Positions 1 through 6,184 of a DNA stretch of 12,562 nt are shown here, piece after piece. The notes under the pieces were generated by a model. It saw only the letters and a program-made list of their open reading frames with translations, did no database searches and was not told where the DNA came from. A program made the position numbers and the translations under genes. The stretch's first letter is position 1, and every line of letters begins with the position of its first letter. The DNA comes from MKRK01 sp001896915 (lineage in GTDB: Bacteria; Bacillota; Clostridia; Oscillospirales; Acutalibacteraceae), in assembly GCA_937973935.1 (NCBI GenBank), contig CALJJF010000041.1, positions 1-12,562 on the forward strand. Direction: 5' to 3'.

Positions 1-16
1 AAAAAACACCCGCCAT
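1..16 (-). CDS. 2-oxoacid:ferredoxin oxidoreductase next subunit (probable VorA, TPP-binding), 5' end only
   Basis: Only the first five codons (MAGVF) and one further base are in the window. The ATG overlaps the TAA of the upstream alpha-subunit gene by one base (TAATG), and an AGGAGG sequence inside the end of that gene (plus positions 26-31) sits 9 bases before the ATG, so a translationally coupled start is well supported. VorB-type alpha subunits are usually followed by the thiamine-pyrophosphate-binding beta subunit, whose N-terminus often begins MAVVF-like. The product name is therefore inferred from gene order and five residues, not from a domain. Confidence 0.55.
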
Positions 17-1080
17 TATTTTGCACCTCCTGTGAGTTCCTTGATTTTTGTCAATACATCCTGTGGTTCCGGAATGATTCCGCCGGTATGACCAAAGAAA
101 TGAACCGGCTTTGCACAGTCGATGGACAGCTTCACATCGTCAATCATCTGACCCATGCTCATTTCAACCACCAAAAACTGATTTGTGGTTTTTGCCGCTT
201 CTTTGATTGCCTTGTCCGGAAAGGGCCAAAGAGTAATCGGACGGATACATCCCACCCGAATTCCCTGTTTTCTACCTTCCTTCACGGCAGACTTTACTAC
301 ACGGGAGGAAGCGCCGTAGGCAATTACGATGATTTCTGCGTCGTCGGTCATATAATTTTCTGCCAGCTGCTCGGTTTCTTTGATGGTTTCATAACGGGCG
401 AAACGCTCTAAAACGGTTCGCTCCAGCTCACTGGGCTGTAAATGCAAAGAGTTTACGATGTTATGCTTCCGTGCGTTTTTGTGCCCGTCCGTCGCCCATG
501 GTTTTTCCACCTGTGCGATATCCAAGTCTGCTTTGATTTCCACAGGCTCCATCATTTGCCCCAGCATGCCGTCTGCCAGAATCATAGCCGGCATTCTGTA
601 TTTATCGGCTGTGACGAAGGCCTTGATGACAAGATCAAACATTTCCTGCACGGTGGCGGGTGCGAACACAAGAATATGAAAATCGCCGTGACCCACTGCT
701 TTTGTGGCCTGCCAATAATCCGCCTGAGAGGGTTGTATGCCGCCGAGACCGGGACCGCCCCGCTGTACATTGATGATCAAAGCGGGCAAATCAGATCCCG
801 CCATATAGGAGATCCCCTCTGCTTTTAAGCTGATGCCGGGCGACGAGGAAGAAGTCATTGCACGGACGCCGGCACTGGCAGCGCCCAATAGCATGTTGAT
901 TGCAGCAACCTCGGATTCCGCTTGTAAATAGGTACCGCCTAGCTTGGGCATTTTTTTGGCCATATAAGCTGCTACCTCTGTCTGAGGGGTAATGGGATAA
1001 CCGAAGAAATGACGGCAGCCTGCTCTGATAGCGGCTTCCGCAATGGCTTCGTTTCCCTTCATCAAAACTCTTTCTGACAT
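16..1080 (-). CDS. vorB: 2-oxoacid:ferredoxin oxidoreductase alpha subunit, VorB/KorA type
   Basis: The 354-residue protein has the usual length of VorB/KorA-type alpha subunits. The N-terminal pyrimidine-binding-type domain begins with GNEAIAEAAIRAG (9-21) and FGYPITPQTEV (26-36), followed by AESEVAAINM (54-63), the SSSSPGISL loop (77-85) and a glycine-rich QRGGPGLGG stretch (106-114). A C-terminal transketolase-like domain carries IVIAYGASSRVV and the IRPITLWPFP motif. The family oxidatively decarboxylates a 2-oxoacid to an acyl-CoA and passes electrons to ferredoxin in the cytoplasm. The adjoining ferredoxin gene (24 bases upstream) and the start of another subunit (one-base overlap downstream) fit a multi-subunit complex. 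Branched-chain 2-oxoacid (VOR) specificity is my best guess; 2-oxoglutarate (KOR) cannot be excluded from sequence alone. The upstream AAGGG is weak and 12 bases away, so translation may depend on coupling. Confidence 0.9.
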   Translation of the reverse strand: MSERVLMKGNEAIAEAAIRAGCRHFFGYPITPQTEVAAYMAKKMPKLGGTYLQAESEVAAINMLLGAASAGVRAMTSSSSPGISLKAEGISYMAGSDLPALIINVQRGGPGLGGIQPSQADYWQATKAVGHGDFHILVFAPATVQEMFDLVIKAFVTADKYRMPAMILADGMLGQMMEPVEIKADLDIAQVEKPWATDGHKNARKHNIVNSLHLQPSELERTVLERFARYETIKETEQLAENYMTDDAEIIVIAYGASSRVVKSAVKEGRKQGIRVGCIRPITLWPFPDKAIKEAAKTTNQFLVVEMSMGQMIDDVKLSIDCAKPVHFFGHTGGIIPEPQDVLTKIKELTGGAK

Positions 1081-1104
1081 TATGTAAACAATCCCTTCGT
1101 AAAT

Positions 1105-1311
1105 TTACTTCTCTACCTTGATGGCAACATCCGGACACATCTGGGCGCACATGGCGCAGGCGATGCATGCATCTTCATCTGTCATTTCGCAGAAATGATA
1201 ACCTTTAGCATTCAGCTTTTCGTCGGTCAGCTTTAAGATTTTTTTGGGGCAAACCTGAATGCACAGCTCGCAACCCTTACAGCGGTCTTCGAAAATCGTA
1301 ACCTGATTCAA
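1105..1311 (-). CDS. 2x[4Fe-4S] ferredoxin subunit of the 2-oxoacid oxidoreductase
   Basis: This 68-residue protein has two classic cluster motifs: Cys11, Cys14, Cys17 and Cys21 (CxxCxxCxxxCP), and Cys49, Cys52, Cys55 and Cys59 (again ending CP). It matches the small delta/ferredoxin subunit of 2-oxoacid:ferredoxin oxidoreductases and should carry electrons from the decarboxylation site to soluble ferredoxin. I chose a TTG start at 1311. GGAGG (plus positions 1319-1323) lies 7 bases upstream of it, while the in-frame ATG at 1341 has no ribosome binding site and would add ten poorly conserved-looking, basic residues. It sits between the P-loop ATPase gene (33-base gap) and vorB (24-base gap) in the same operon. 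An extra cysteine, Cys41, precedes the second motif. Confidence 0.9.
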   Translation of the reverse strand: MNQVTIFEDRCKGCELCIQVCPKKILKLTDEKLNAKGYHFCEMTDEDACIACAMCAQMCPDVAIKVEK

Positions 1312-1318
1312 TCTTCTT

Positions 1319-1323
1319 CCTCC
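1319..1323 (-). promoter_or_regulatory. Ribosome binding site that selects the TTG start of the ferredoxin gene
   Basis: On the minus strand GGAGGAAG is followed by a TTG at 1311 with a 7-base gap to the core GGAGG. This is the best Shine-Dalgarno match in the gap and lies inside the longer ATG-initiated reading frame, so the longer start is unlikely. Confidence 0.75.
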
Positions 1324-1344
1324 ATTTATTCTTATTTTCATATT

Positions 1345-2007
1345 CTATTTCCAAATCGGCTTGACTATGATATCCAAACCGAACAGATTGGGGATTTTAT
1401 TTTTCAATTGGGGTACCAGCTCATTTTTTACCGCAGTATACTGAACCGGTAAGCCGGACAACCGGGAAACCTCGTTTGCATAGTCAAGCGAAAAAAGAAT
1501 ATCCCGGGCAGTAGTGAAATCCGACATATGCGTATTGTTCACAAGTCCATGGGCTTTCAGCCTCGAGCGATGTTCAATTTCTCTTAAGACCTGCACTGCG
1601 TCGGCCGGGTCGGCGATTAGATTTCTGTTTTTATTTATCACATAGAGCATTTCATACCCCTGGCTGTCAATTTGCTTTGCATACCGTCCCAGAGCAGTTG
1701 CCCCGGCATCGTCACCGCCTACATCGAAGATGACAGGGGTATTCATTGCAAAGACACTGCCGATTTCAGGTGACAGAGCCGGCACGTCAAGAGTTGTCCC
1801 TGCATAGGACGGTGCAATGACGCGAATACCGAGCTCACGCAGCTGTTCGGTATAATCACTGCTGCGGAAGTAAGGGTTCACGATGTCCAGATCAACAATC
1901 GTGACTGTTTCACCCTGTTTTGCCATTTTCTTGGCAAGACAGAGTGAGAAATTGGTTTTACCGCTGCCATAATGGCCTGTGACGATATGAATTCTCATTT
2001 GTTTCAT
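1345..2007 (-). CDS. Uncharacterised P-loop ATPase linked to the 2-oxoacid oxidoreductase
   Basis: The 220-residue protein is a SIMIBI/MinD-CobQ-like P-loop NTPase. The Walker A motif is GHYGSGKT (residues 11-18), followed by VDLDIVNPYFRSSD (38-51), which resembles the switch I/deviant-Walker segment of ParA/MinD/ArsA relatives. DVGGDD (95-100) is in the Walker B/switch II position, and VNN (156-158) sits where base-recognition motifs occur. There is no membrane segment or cysteine-rich metal motif. I chose the ATG at 2007 because AGGAG (plus 2013-2017) is 5 bases upstream; an in-frame ATG at 2040 lies inside an inverted repeat and has no ribosome binding site. It is the first gene of the operon with the ferredoxin and vorB. 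Its function is unknown to me; a role in maturation, cofactor loading or regulation of the oxidoreductase is inferred only from linkage. Confidence 0.85.
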   Translation of the reverse strand: MKQMRIHIVTGHYGSGKTNFSLCLAKKMAKQGETVTIVDLDIVNPYFRSSDYTEQLRELGIRVIAPSYAGTTLDVPALSPEIGSVFAMNTPVIFDVGGDDAGATALGRYAKQIDSQGYEMLYVINKNRNLIADPADAVQVLREIEHRSRLKAHGLVNNTHMSDFTTARDILFSLDYANEVSRLSGLPVQYTAVKNELVPQLKNKIPNLFGLDIIVKPIWK

Positions 2008-2030
2008 ACATTCTCCTGTACCGATTTTTA

Positions 2031-2059
2031 ATTTTATCATTGTATGATGAAAAATACAA
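2031..2059 (-). promoter_or_regulatory. Candidate promoter for the ATPase-ferredoxin-vorB operon
   Basis: On the minus strand TTGTAT (plus 2054-2059) and TAAAAT (plus 2031-2036) are separated by exactly 17 bases. The -10 box matches TATAAT at 5 of 6 positions; the -35 matches only the TTG. A start near 2024 would give a short leader that still contains the AGGAG of the ATPase gene. Both boxes overlap the arms of an inverted repeat, which suggests control by a repressor. Confidence 0.45.
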
Positions 2060-2066
2060 TGATAAA
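2033..2066. repeat. 13-bp perfect inverted repeat with 8-base spacer, candidate operator
   Basis: The arms are TTTATCATTGTAT (2033-2045) and ATACAATGATAAA (2054-2066), with an 8-base spacer. Arm centres are 21 bp apart, about two helical turns, as expected for a dimeric DNA-binding protein on one face. It sits between the AraC-type regulator gene and the ATPase gene and overlaps the candidate promoter boxes. A terminator is less likely: the stem has only two G:C pairs (C:G at 2038/2061 and G:C at 2042/2057) and no strong T-tract follows on the minus strand. Confidence 0.6.
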
Positions 2067-2068
2067 TT

Positions 2069-2971
2069 TTATGAATTCCCTGGGTTGATTTTTATATTCT
2101 TTGCATATTCTTTGGGGTTCATTTTATATTGCTTTACAAAGCTGCGATAAAAGCCTGTATAATCCACAAACCCGCTGCCGGCAGCAGCACTGCTGAAGCT
2201 ATGTCCTTTTTCAATCAGCTGTTTGGACAAAGCTAGTCGTTTTCCAATAACATATTTGTGAATAGAAATCCCCATATTCTTTTTGAATTCACGGCACAAA
2301 TGATACTGGCTGATATAGAAATGATCGGATATACGCTGTAAGGACAAATCCCCTGTCAGATTTTTTGTGATATAATTCAGGATATTGATGATGAAGTCAT
2401 TGTGGGTGATATCCAAATCAGCATCGTTATAATCCTGTTGGTCCAGCAGCTCATTGATTTCAATTAAAAGCTGGGTAAGCAACGCTCTTTGCATCAGTTC
2501 TTTTCCAAAGCTTTCTCCATAAAAAATGTCGCATAAACGGTCAAAGCTGCTCAATAGACTCGTATACCTGCTTTTACTCAAACGAATCAATCTGCGGAAA
2601 TTTTCCGCTTTTGAGTCAAAGCACCGCCCAAGATCGGTCGTTTCGTCGGACAAGCTCCGAATCATTGTTTCATTCATCCATAAAACAAAACGTTCGTAAT
2701 GTACCGTTTCATCATGATTGATGACCTGATGCAGTTCATAAGGTGACAGTAAAATAATATCGCCGGGCATTAAGGGGTATTTTTTCCCTTCTATCACATA
2801 AGAGACATTGCCGCCGATGAAAAAGTAAACTTCATAAAAATCATGATGATGGTAATCAAAATTTTTAATATCAATATCCAGACTGTGAAAGATTTCATAG
2901 TCCCCGTTTTTCATATGTTGTCTTTTGATAAACCCGTTGATGGTATTCAAGTTATCCACCTGACCCCTCAC
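2069..2971 (-). CDS. AraC-family transcriptional regulator with N-terminal cupin
   Basis: The 300-residue protein has an N-terminal cupin-type sensing domain (roughly 35-95: HHHDFYEVYFFIGG, then YPLMPGDIILLSPYELHQV) and a C-terminal double helix-turn-helix of the AraC/XylS family. The first helix pair is around 209-230 (LSLQRISDHFYISQYHLCREF) and the second around 258-288, ending with the typical GFVDYTGFYRSFVKQYKMNPKEY. This arrangement usually binds a sugar or sugar acid and activates a nearby operon. It is transcribed divergently from the glucuronate-type operon, so that operon is its likely target. The start is uncertain: GTG at 2971 gives the longest frame after an upstream stop, but GTG at 2959 (GAGGGG 4 bases upstream) or TTG at 2950 (AGGTGG 5 bases upstream) have better ribosome binding sites. 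Confidence 0.9.
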   Translation of the reverse strand: MRGQVDNLNTINGFIKRQHMKNGDYEIFHSLDIDIKNFDYHHHDFYEVYFFIGGNVSYVIEGKKYPLMPGDIILLSPYELHQVINHDETVHYERFVLWMNETMIRSLSDETTDLGRCFDSKAENFRRLIRLSKSRYTSLLSSFDRLCDIFYGESFGKELMQRALLTQLLIEINELLDQQDYNDADLDITHNDFIINILNYITKNLTGDLSLQRISDHFYISQYHLCREFKKNMGISIHKYVIGKRLALSKQLIEKGHSFSSAAAGSGFVDYTGFYRSFVKQYKMNPKEYAKNIKINPGNS

Positions 2972-3051
2972 AAAGATATAACCGGTGTTCCCTTTTCATC
3001 AAGCCTGTTCTTAAAGCGAATCAATAAGGGTTCATTGCATTTCTTAAAACT

Positions 3052-3080
3052 AATATACATAATAGTTCGGTTTTTTTCAA
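3052..3080 (-). promoter_or_regulatory. Sigma-A-type promoter for the AraC regulator gene
   Basis: On the minus strand TTGAAA (plus 3075-3080) and TATATT (plus 3052-3057) are spaced by 17 bases, each matching the consensus at 5 of 6 positions. Transcription would begin near 3045, about 75 bases before the GTG at 2971. Confidence 0.65.
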
Positions 3081-3108
3081 GTATTTTTTAATTAATGTGT
3101 TATATAAT
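3080..3108 (+). promoter_or_regulatory. Candidate activator-dependent promoter of the sugar-acid operon
   Basis: A perfect TATAAT is present at 3103-3108 but no -35 box is recognisable 16-18 bases upstream, as is common for promoters that need an AraC-type activator. Its -35 region abuts the -35 box of the divergent regulator promoter, so one bound regulator could act on both. The leader to the ATG at 3226 would be about 110 bases. Weaker alternatives such as TATAGT around 3170 also exist. The rest of the 254-base divergent gap (2972-3225) is AT-rich and I see no other gene or clear hairpin in it. Confidence 0.35.
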
Positions 3109-3225
3109 GTAAATTTTTAAAGCAAGAATTGCAATAATTACAGCAACTATCACAAGTCATTTCTTGATATAGTTATACCATAGAAAAAAACCTCAAAAAG
3201 GGACAAAAAGAAAAGGGGTAAAAGG

Positions 3226-4068
3226 ATGAATCTTCCCATTAAAACGGATCTCTCCGGTAAAACTGTTGTCATCACCGGTGGCGGCGGTATTCTCTGTAGC
3301 ATGTTTGCAAAAGCAATCGCCCGGTGCGGCGCCAATGTATGCATTCTTGACATCAACGAAGACGCAGCCAAACAGATAGCCGAAGAAATCCAAAAGGACG
3401 GCTTTGTGGCAAAGGGATATAAGACCGATGTGCTGAACAGCGAATCCTTAACGGCAGTGAGAAATGAAATTTCTATGGATTTCGGCACCTGTGATATTCT
3501 CATCAACGGCGCAGGCGGGAACAACAAAGCTGCCACCACTGACGATGAAGTGTTTGACAAGGAAATCACCGATATCAAGACCTTTTTTGATCTTGACAGC
3601 GGTGGCATTGATTTTGTGTTCAAGCTCAATTTTCTCGGGACATTATTGCCCACCCAGGTGTTTGCCAGGGATATGATTGAGAAAAAGACGGCGTCGGTCA
3701 TCAATATTTCTTCTATGAACGCCTTTACTCCGCTGACAAAAATACCTGCCTATTCCGGGGCAAAAGCCGCCATCAGCAATTTTACCCAATGGCTTGCGGT
3801 ATACTTTGCCTCCACCGGCATTCGTGTCAACGCCATCGCACCCGGCTTTTTTGTCACCAACCAAAACAGAGCGCTTTTGTTAAATCCCGACGGCAGCTAT
3901 ACCAAACGCTCTGAAAAGATTTTAAACGCCACCCCCATGAAACGCTTCGGCGAAGCAGAAGAGCTGATCGGCACTCTTTTGTTTTTGATTAATGACGAAG
4001 CGGCTTCCTTTATCACAGGCACGGTCATTCCCGTTGACGGCGGTTTCTCCGCTTACAGCGGCGTATAA
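3226..4068 (+). CDS. uxuB: SDR-family D-fructuronate reductase / D-mannonate oxidoreductase (UxuB type)
   Basis: This 280-residue short-chain dehydrogenase has the nucleotide-binding glycine motif TGGGGILC (17-24), NGAGG (94-98), the active-site Asn in KLNFLG (Asn135), Ser162/163 in INISSMNAF, Tyr176 in PAYSGAK and Lys180. The C-terminal RVNAIAPGFF and GTVIPVDGGFSAYSGV segments complete the fold. Length, the GGGGILC variant and the long insert before residue 130 resemble the SDR-type fructuronate reductases of Bacillus and Clostridia rather than the larger E. coli UxuB. The reaction would be NAD(H)-dependent reduction of D-fructuronate to D-mannonate, consistent with a UxaC gene two genes downstream. 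The ATG follows AAGGGG with about 8 bases of spacing. It is the first gene of the operon opposite the AraC regulator. Another 2-keto sugar acid substrate, such as tagaturonate, cannot be excluded. Confidence 0.82.
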   Translation: MNLPIKTDLSGKTVVITGGGGILCSMFAKAIARCGANVCILDINEDAAKQIAEEIQKDGFVAKGYKTDVLNSESLTAVRNEISMDFGTCDILINGAGGNNKAATTDDEVFDKEITDIKTFFDLDSGGIDFVFKLNFLGTLLPTQVFARDMIEKKTASVINISSMNAFTPLTKIPAYSGAKAAISNFTQWLAVYFASTGIRVNAIAPGFFVTNQNRALLLNPDGSYTKRSEKILNATPMKRFGEAEELIGTLLFLINDEAASFITGTVIPVDGGFSAYSGV

Positions 4069-4124
4069 TATGAAATAAGAGGTGTGTCCATGTATATATG
4101 AAATAAGAGGTGTGTCCATGTATA
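4068..4124 (+). repeat. Exact 28-bp tandem duplication carrying the eda ribosome binding site and start codon
   Basis: Positions 4068-4096 are identical to 4096-4124, a period of 28 with no mismatch. Each copy holds the Shine-Dalgarno AGAGGTG followed by an ATG. The first ATG (4090) reads only MYI before a TGA at 4099-4101; the second (4118) starts eda. Because 28 is not a multiple of three, the copies are in different frames. An upstream GTG at 4082 is in frame with eda but is unlikely to be used. Confidence 0.95.
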
Positions 4125-4741
4125 AAAGTGAAATTATCAGCGAGATCAAAAAAGCTGGATTGGTTGCCGTGATTCGTGCAGGCGATGTTACGGAGGCAAT
4201 TCGGCTGACGGAGGCATGCATTGCAGGCGGTGTAACCGCGGCTGAGCGGGCCTTTACCGTTCCCGTTGCCCACAAGGGAATCGAAGAGCTTGCAAAACGG
4301 GATTCCGGCGGAGAAATCCTCATTGGTGCCGGGACGGTTCTGGACAGCGAAACCGCAAGGATTGCCATGCTTTCCGGGGCCCAGTATATCGTCAGCCCCT
4401 GTGTGAAGGTGGATGTGATCAAAATCTGCAACCGGTATCAGGCTCCTTGTTTTCCCGGTGTGGGTACGATTACCGAAGCGGTTACCGCCATGGAGGCCGG
4501 CGCAGAAATATTAAAACTATTTCCCGGTGAGCTGATCGGCATCAATGGGATGAAAGCCTTTAAGGGTCCCCTGCCCCAGGCTCAGTTTATGCCTACCGGC
4601 GGAGTGAGTATTGACAATGCCGCTGACTGGATCAAAGCCGGTGCCGTAGCTGTCGGTGCTGCTGGCAGTCTGTTAAAGGGTGATATTACTGCCAACGCAA
4701 AAGAATTTTTGAAACGGATCAAAGAAGCCAGGGGTGAATAA
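4118..4741 (+). CDS. eda: 2-dehydro-3-deoxy-phosphogluconate (KDPG) aldolase
   Basis: The 207-residue protein is a class I KDPG/KHG aldolase. The Schiff-base lysine is Lys133 in ILKLFPGE, the catalytic glutamate is Glu43 in TAAERAFTVP, and other family motifs are GAGTVL (70-75), IVSPC (91-95), PCFPGVGT (110-117) and MPTGGVS (158-164). It cleaves KDPG to pyruvate and glyceraldehyde 3-phosphate, the last step of hexuronate breakdown. The ATG at 4118 is chosen because AGAGGTG precedes it by a normal distance and the protein then has the usual length; the duplicated upstream copy leads to a three-codon frame. Arg44 beside the catalytic Glu is unusual by my memory of the family, where a hydrophobic residue is common. 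It follows uxuB with 49 bases between and precedes uxaC by 57. Confidence 0.92.
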   Translation: MYKSEIISEIKKAGLVAVIRAGDVTEAIRLTEACIAGGVTAAERAFTVPVAHKGIEELAKRDSGGEILIGAGTVLDSETARIAMLSGAQYIVSPCVKVDVIKICNRYQAPCFPGVGTITEAVTAMEAGAEILKLFPGELIGINGMKAFKGPLPQAQFMPTGGVSIDNAADWIKAGAVAVGAAGSLLKGDITANAKEFLKRIKEARGE

Positions 4742-4798
4742 CGGGTTAGGTTTTTCTCATTTATTTTCACAACAGTATAGGATCAAAAGGAGATGCAT

Positions 4799-6172
4799 AT
4801 GGAAGATTTTTTGTTAAATGGCAAAACTGCACAGAAATTATATTCCTTTGCTAAGGAAATGCCAATTTTTGATTACCACTGTCATTTGTCCCCCAAAGAG
4901 ATTTATGAAGACCTGCCCTTTCAATCCATCACCCAAATGTGGCTGGGCGGCGATCATTATAAATGGCGTGCCATGCGGTATGCCGGCGTGGCGGAAGAGT
5001 ATATCACCGGTGACAAAGATGACTATGAAAAATTTGAAGCTTTTGCAAAGGTACTGGGCAGGCTAATCGGCAACCCCCTGCACCACTGGGCTCACATGGA
5101 GCTTGCGATGTATTTTGGTGTGGACAAACCGCTCAATGAATATACGGCAAGAGAAATTTTTGATACCTGTAACGATGTGATCAAAAACAAAAGGTTTTCG
5201 CCGAAATACCTGATTGAACACTCCAATGTAACCCTCGTCGCCACTACAGACGATCCGGCGGATGATCTATGCTATCATCAGAAGCTCAAAGACAATGGGT
5301 CTTTCCGGGTAATTCCCACCTTTCGTCCCGATAGGGCTTTTAAAATTGAAAGCGCGGAGTATAAGGAGTATCTTTCTACCCTGTCAGCGACCAGCGGTAC
5401 TGATATCAGCGATTATGCTGCACTCATGAAAGCACTTTCTGATCGTTTAGATTTTTTTGACATAACCGGCTGCCGTTCCAGTGACCATTCGGTGGAGGGC
5501 TTGAATCACACCTATTTGTCGGACAGTAAGCTGGAAATCATTTTCCAGAAAGCTGTAAAAAACGAGGCTTTGACCCAAACTGAAATAGATAGCTTTAAGA
5601 TAAGCTCTCTTTTGAAAATGGCGAAGGAATATTACAAACACGATTTTGTAATGCAGCTGCATCTCGGAACCATCCGCAACAACAATATCCGAAATTTTCA
5701 GACTCTTGGTGCAGATACCGGCTTTGACAGCCCCAATGATTTTGATATGGCTGTCCCTGTTTCCCGTTTTCTTGACTGCTTAGATCAAACAAACCAGCTT
5801 CCCCGCACCATTCTCTATTCCCTCAACAGCAAGGACAATCTGGTGCTTGCTTCTCAGGCTGCCAATTTCCCGAAGGAGAATTCACCGGGACATGTGCAGT
5901 ATGGTTCCGCCTGGTGGTTCTGCGATCATAAGGACGGTATCACAGAGCAGCTGAAAACGCTGCTATCACAAGGGATGCTCCCTTTTTTCGTGGGAATGCT
6001 GACGGATTCACGAAGCTACCTTTCCTATGCACGGCATGATTATTTCCGGCGGATTCTTTGCAGCCTGTTGGCTTCTTATGTTGACAGCGGCGAATATAGA
6101 TACCAAGAAGAAATATTAAAGAAAATCGTTCATAATGTAAGCTATTATAATGCTGTTGAATTTTTTAAATAA
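4799..6172 (+). CDS. uxaC: Glucuronate isomerase (uronate isomerase)
   Basis: The 457-residue protein is a full-length uronate isomerase of the amidohydrolase superfamily. The metal-binding FDYHCHLSP motif gives His27 and His29, and the family hallmarks follow in order: NPLHHWAHMELAMYFG, TDDPADDL, MQLHLGTIRNNN, YGSAWWFCDHKDG and FVGMLTDSRSYLSYARHDYFRRILC near the C-terminus. It interconverts D-glucuronate and D-fructuronate (and often D-galacturonate and D-tagaturonate) in the cytoplasm. An in-frame ATG at 4793 lies directly on the ribosome binding site; the ATG at 4799 is 6 bases after AAGGAG and is the likely start. Its position behind the fructuronate reductase and KDPG aldolase identifies the operon as a hexuronate pathway. 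No mannonate dehydratase follows it here. Confidence 0.95.
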   Translation: MEDFLLNGKTAQKLYSFAKEMPIFDYHCHLSPKEIYEDLPFQSITQMWLGGDHYKWRAMRYAGVAEEYITGDKDDYEKFEAFAKVLGRLIGNPLHHWAHMELAMYFGVDKPLNEYTAREIFDTCNDVIKNKRFSPKYLIEHSNVTLVATTDDPADDLCYHQKLKDNGSFRVIPTFRPDRAFKIESAEYKEYLSTLSATSGTDISDYAALMKALSDRLDFFDITGCRSSDHSVEGLNHTYLSDSKLEIIFQKAVKNEALTQTEIDSFKISSLLKMAKEYYKHDFVMQLHLGTIRNNNIRNFQTLGADTGFDSPNDFDMAVPVSRFLDCLDQTNQLPRTILYSLNSKDNLVLASQAANFPKENSPGHVQYGSAWWFCDHKDGITEQLKTLLSQGMLPFFVGMLTDSRSYLSYARHDYFRRILCSLLASYVDSGEYRYQEEILKKIVHNVSYYNAVEFFK

Positions 6173-6184
6173 AGGAGAATTTAT

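Noticed and set aside
3009..3025. Possible catabolite-repression (cre) site in the divergent gap
   Set aside because: The stretch around AAAGCGAATCA misses several required positions of the cre consensus on both strands.
2843..3091. Plus-strand open frame of 82 codons across the AraC start and the divergent gap
   Set aside because: It overlaps the regulator antisense, contains the regulator promoter and encodes a low-complexity hydrophobic peptide with no recognisable family.
3150..3704. Minus-strand open frame of 184 codons opposite the SDR gene
   Set aside because: It lies antisense to a convincing SDR gene, has no recognisable domain and composition of a shadow frame.
4082..4117. N-terminally extended eda starting at GTG 4082
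   Set aside because: The extension comes from the tandem duplication, has its start inside the first Shine-Dalgarno copy, and adds residues not expected in the family.
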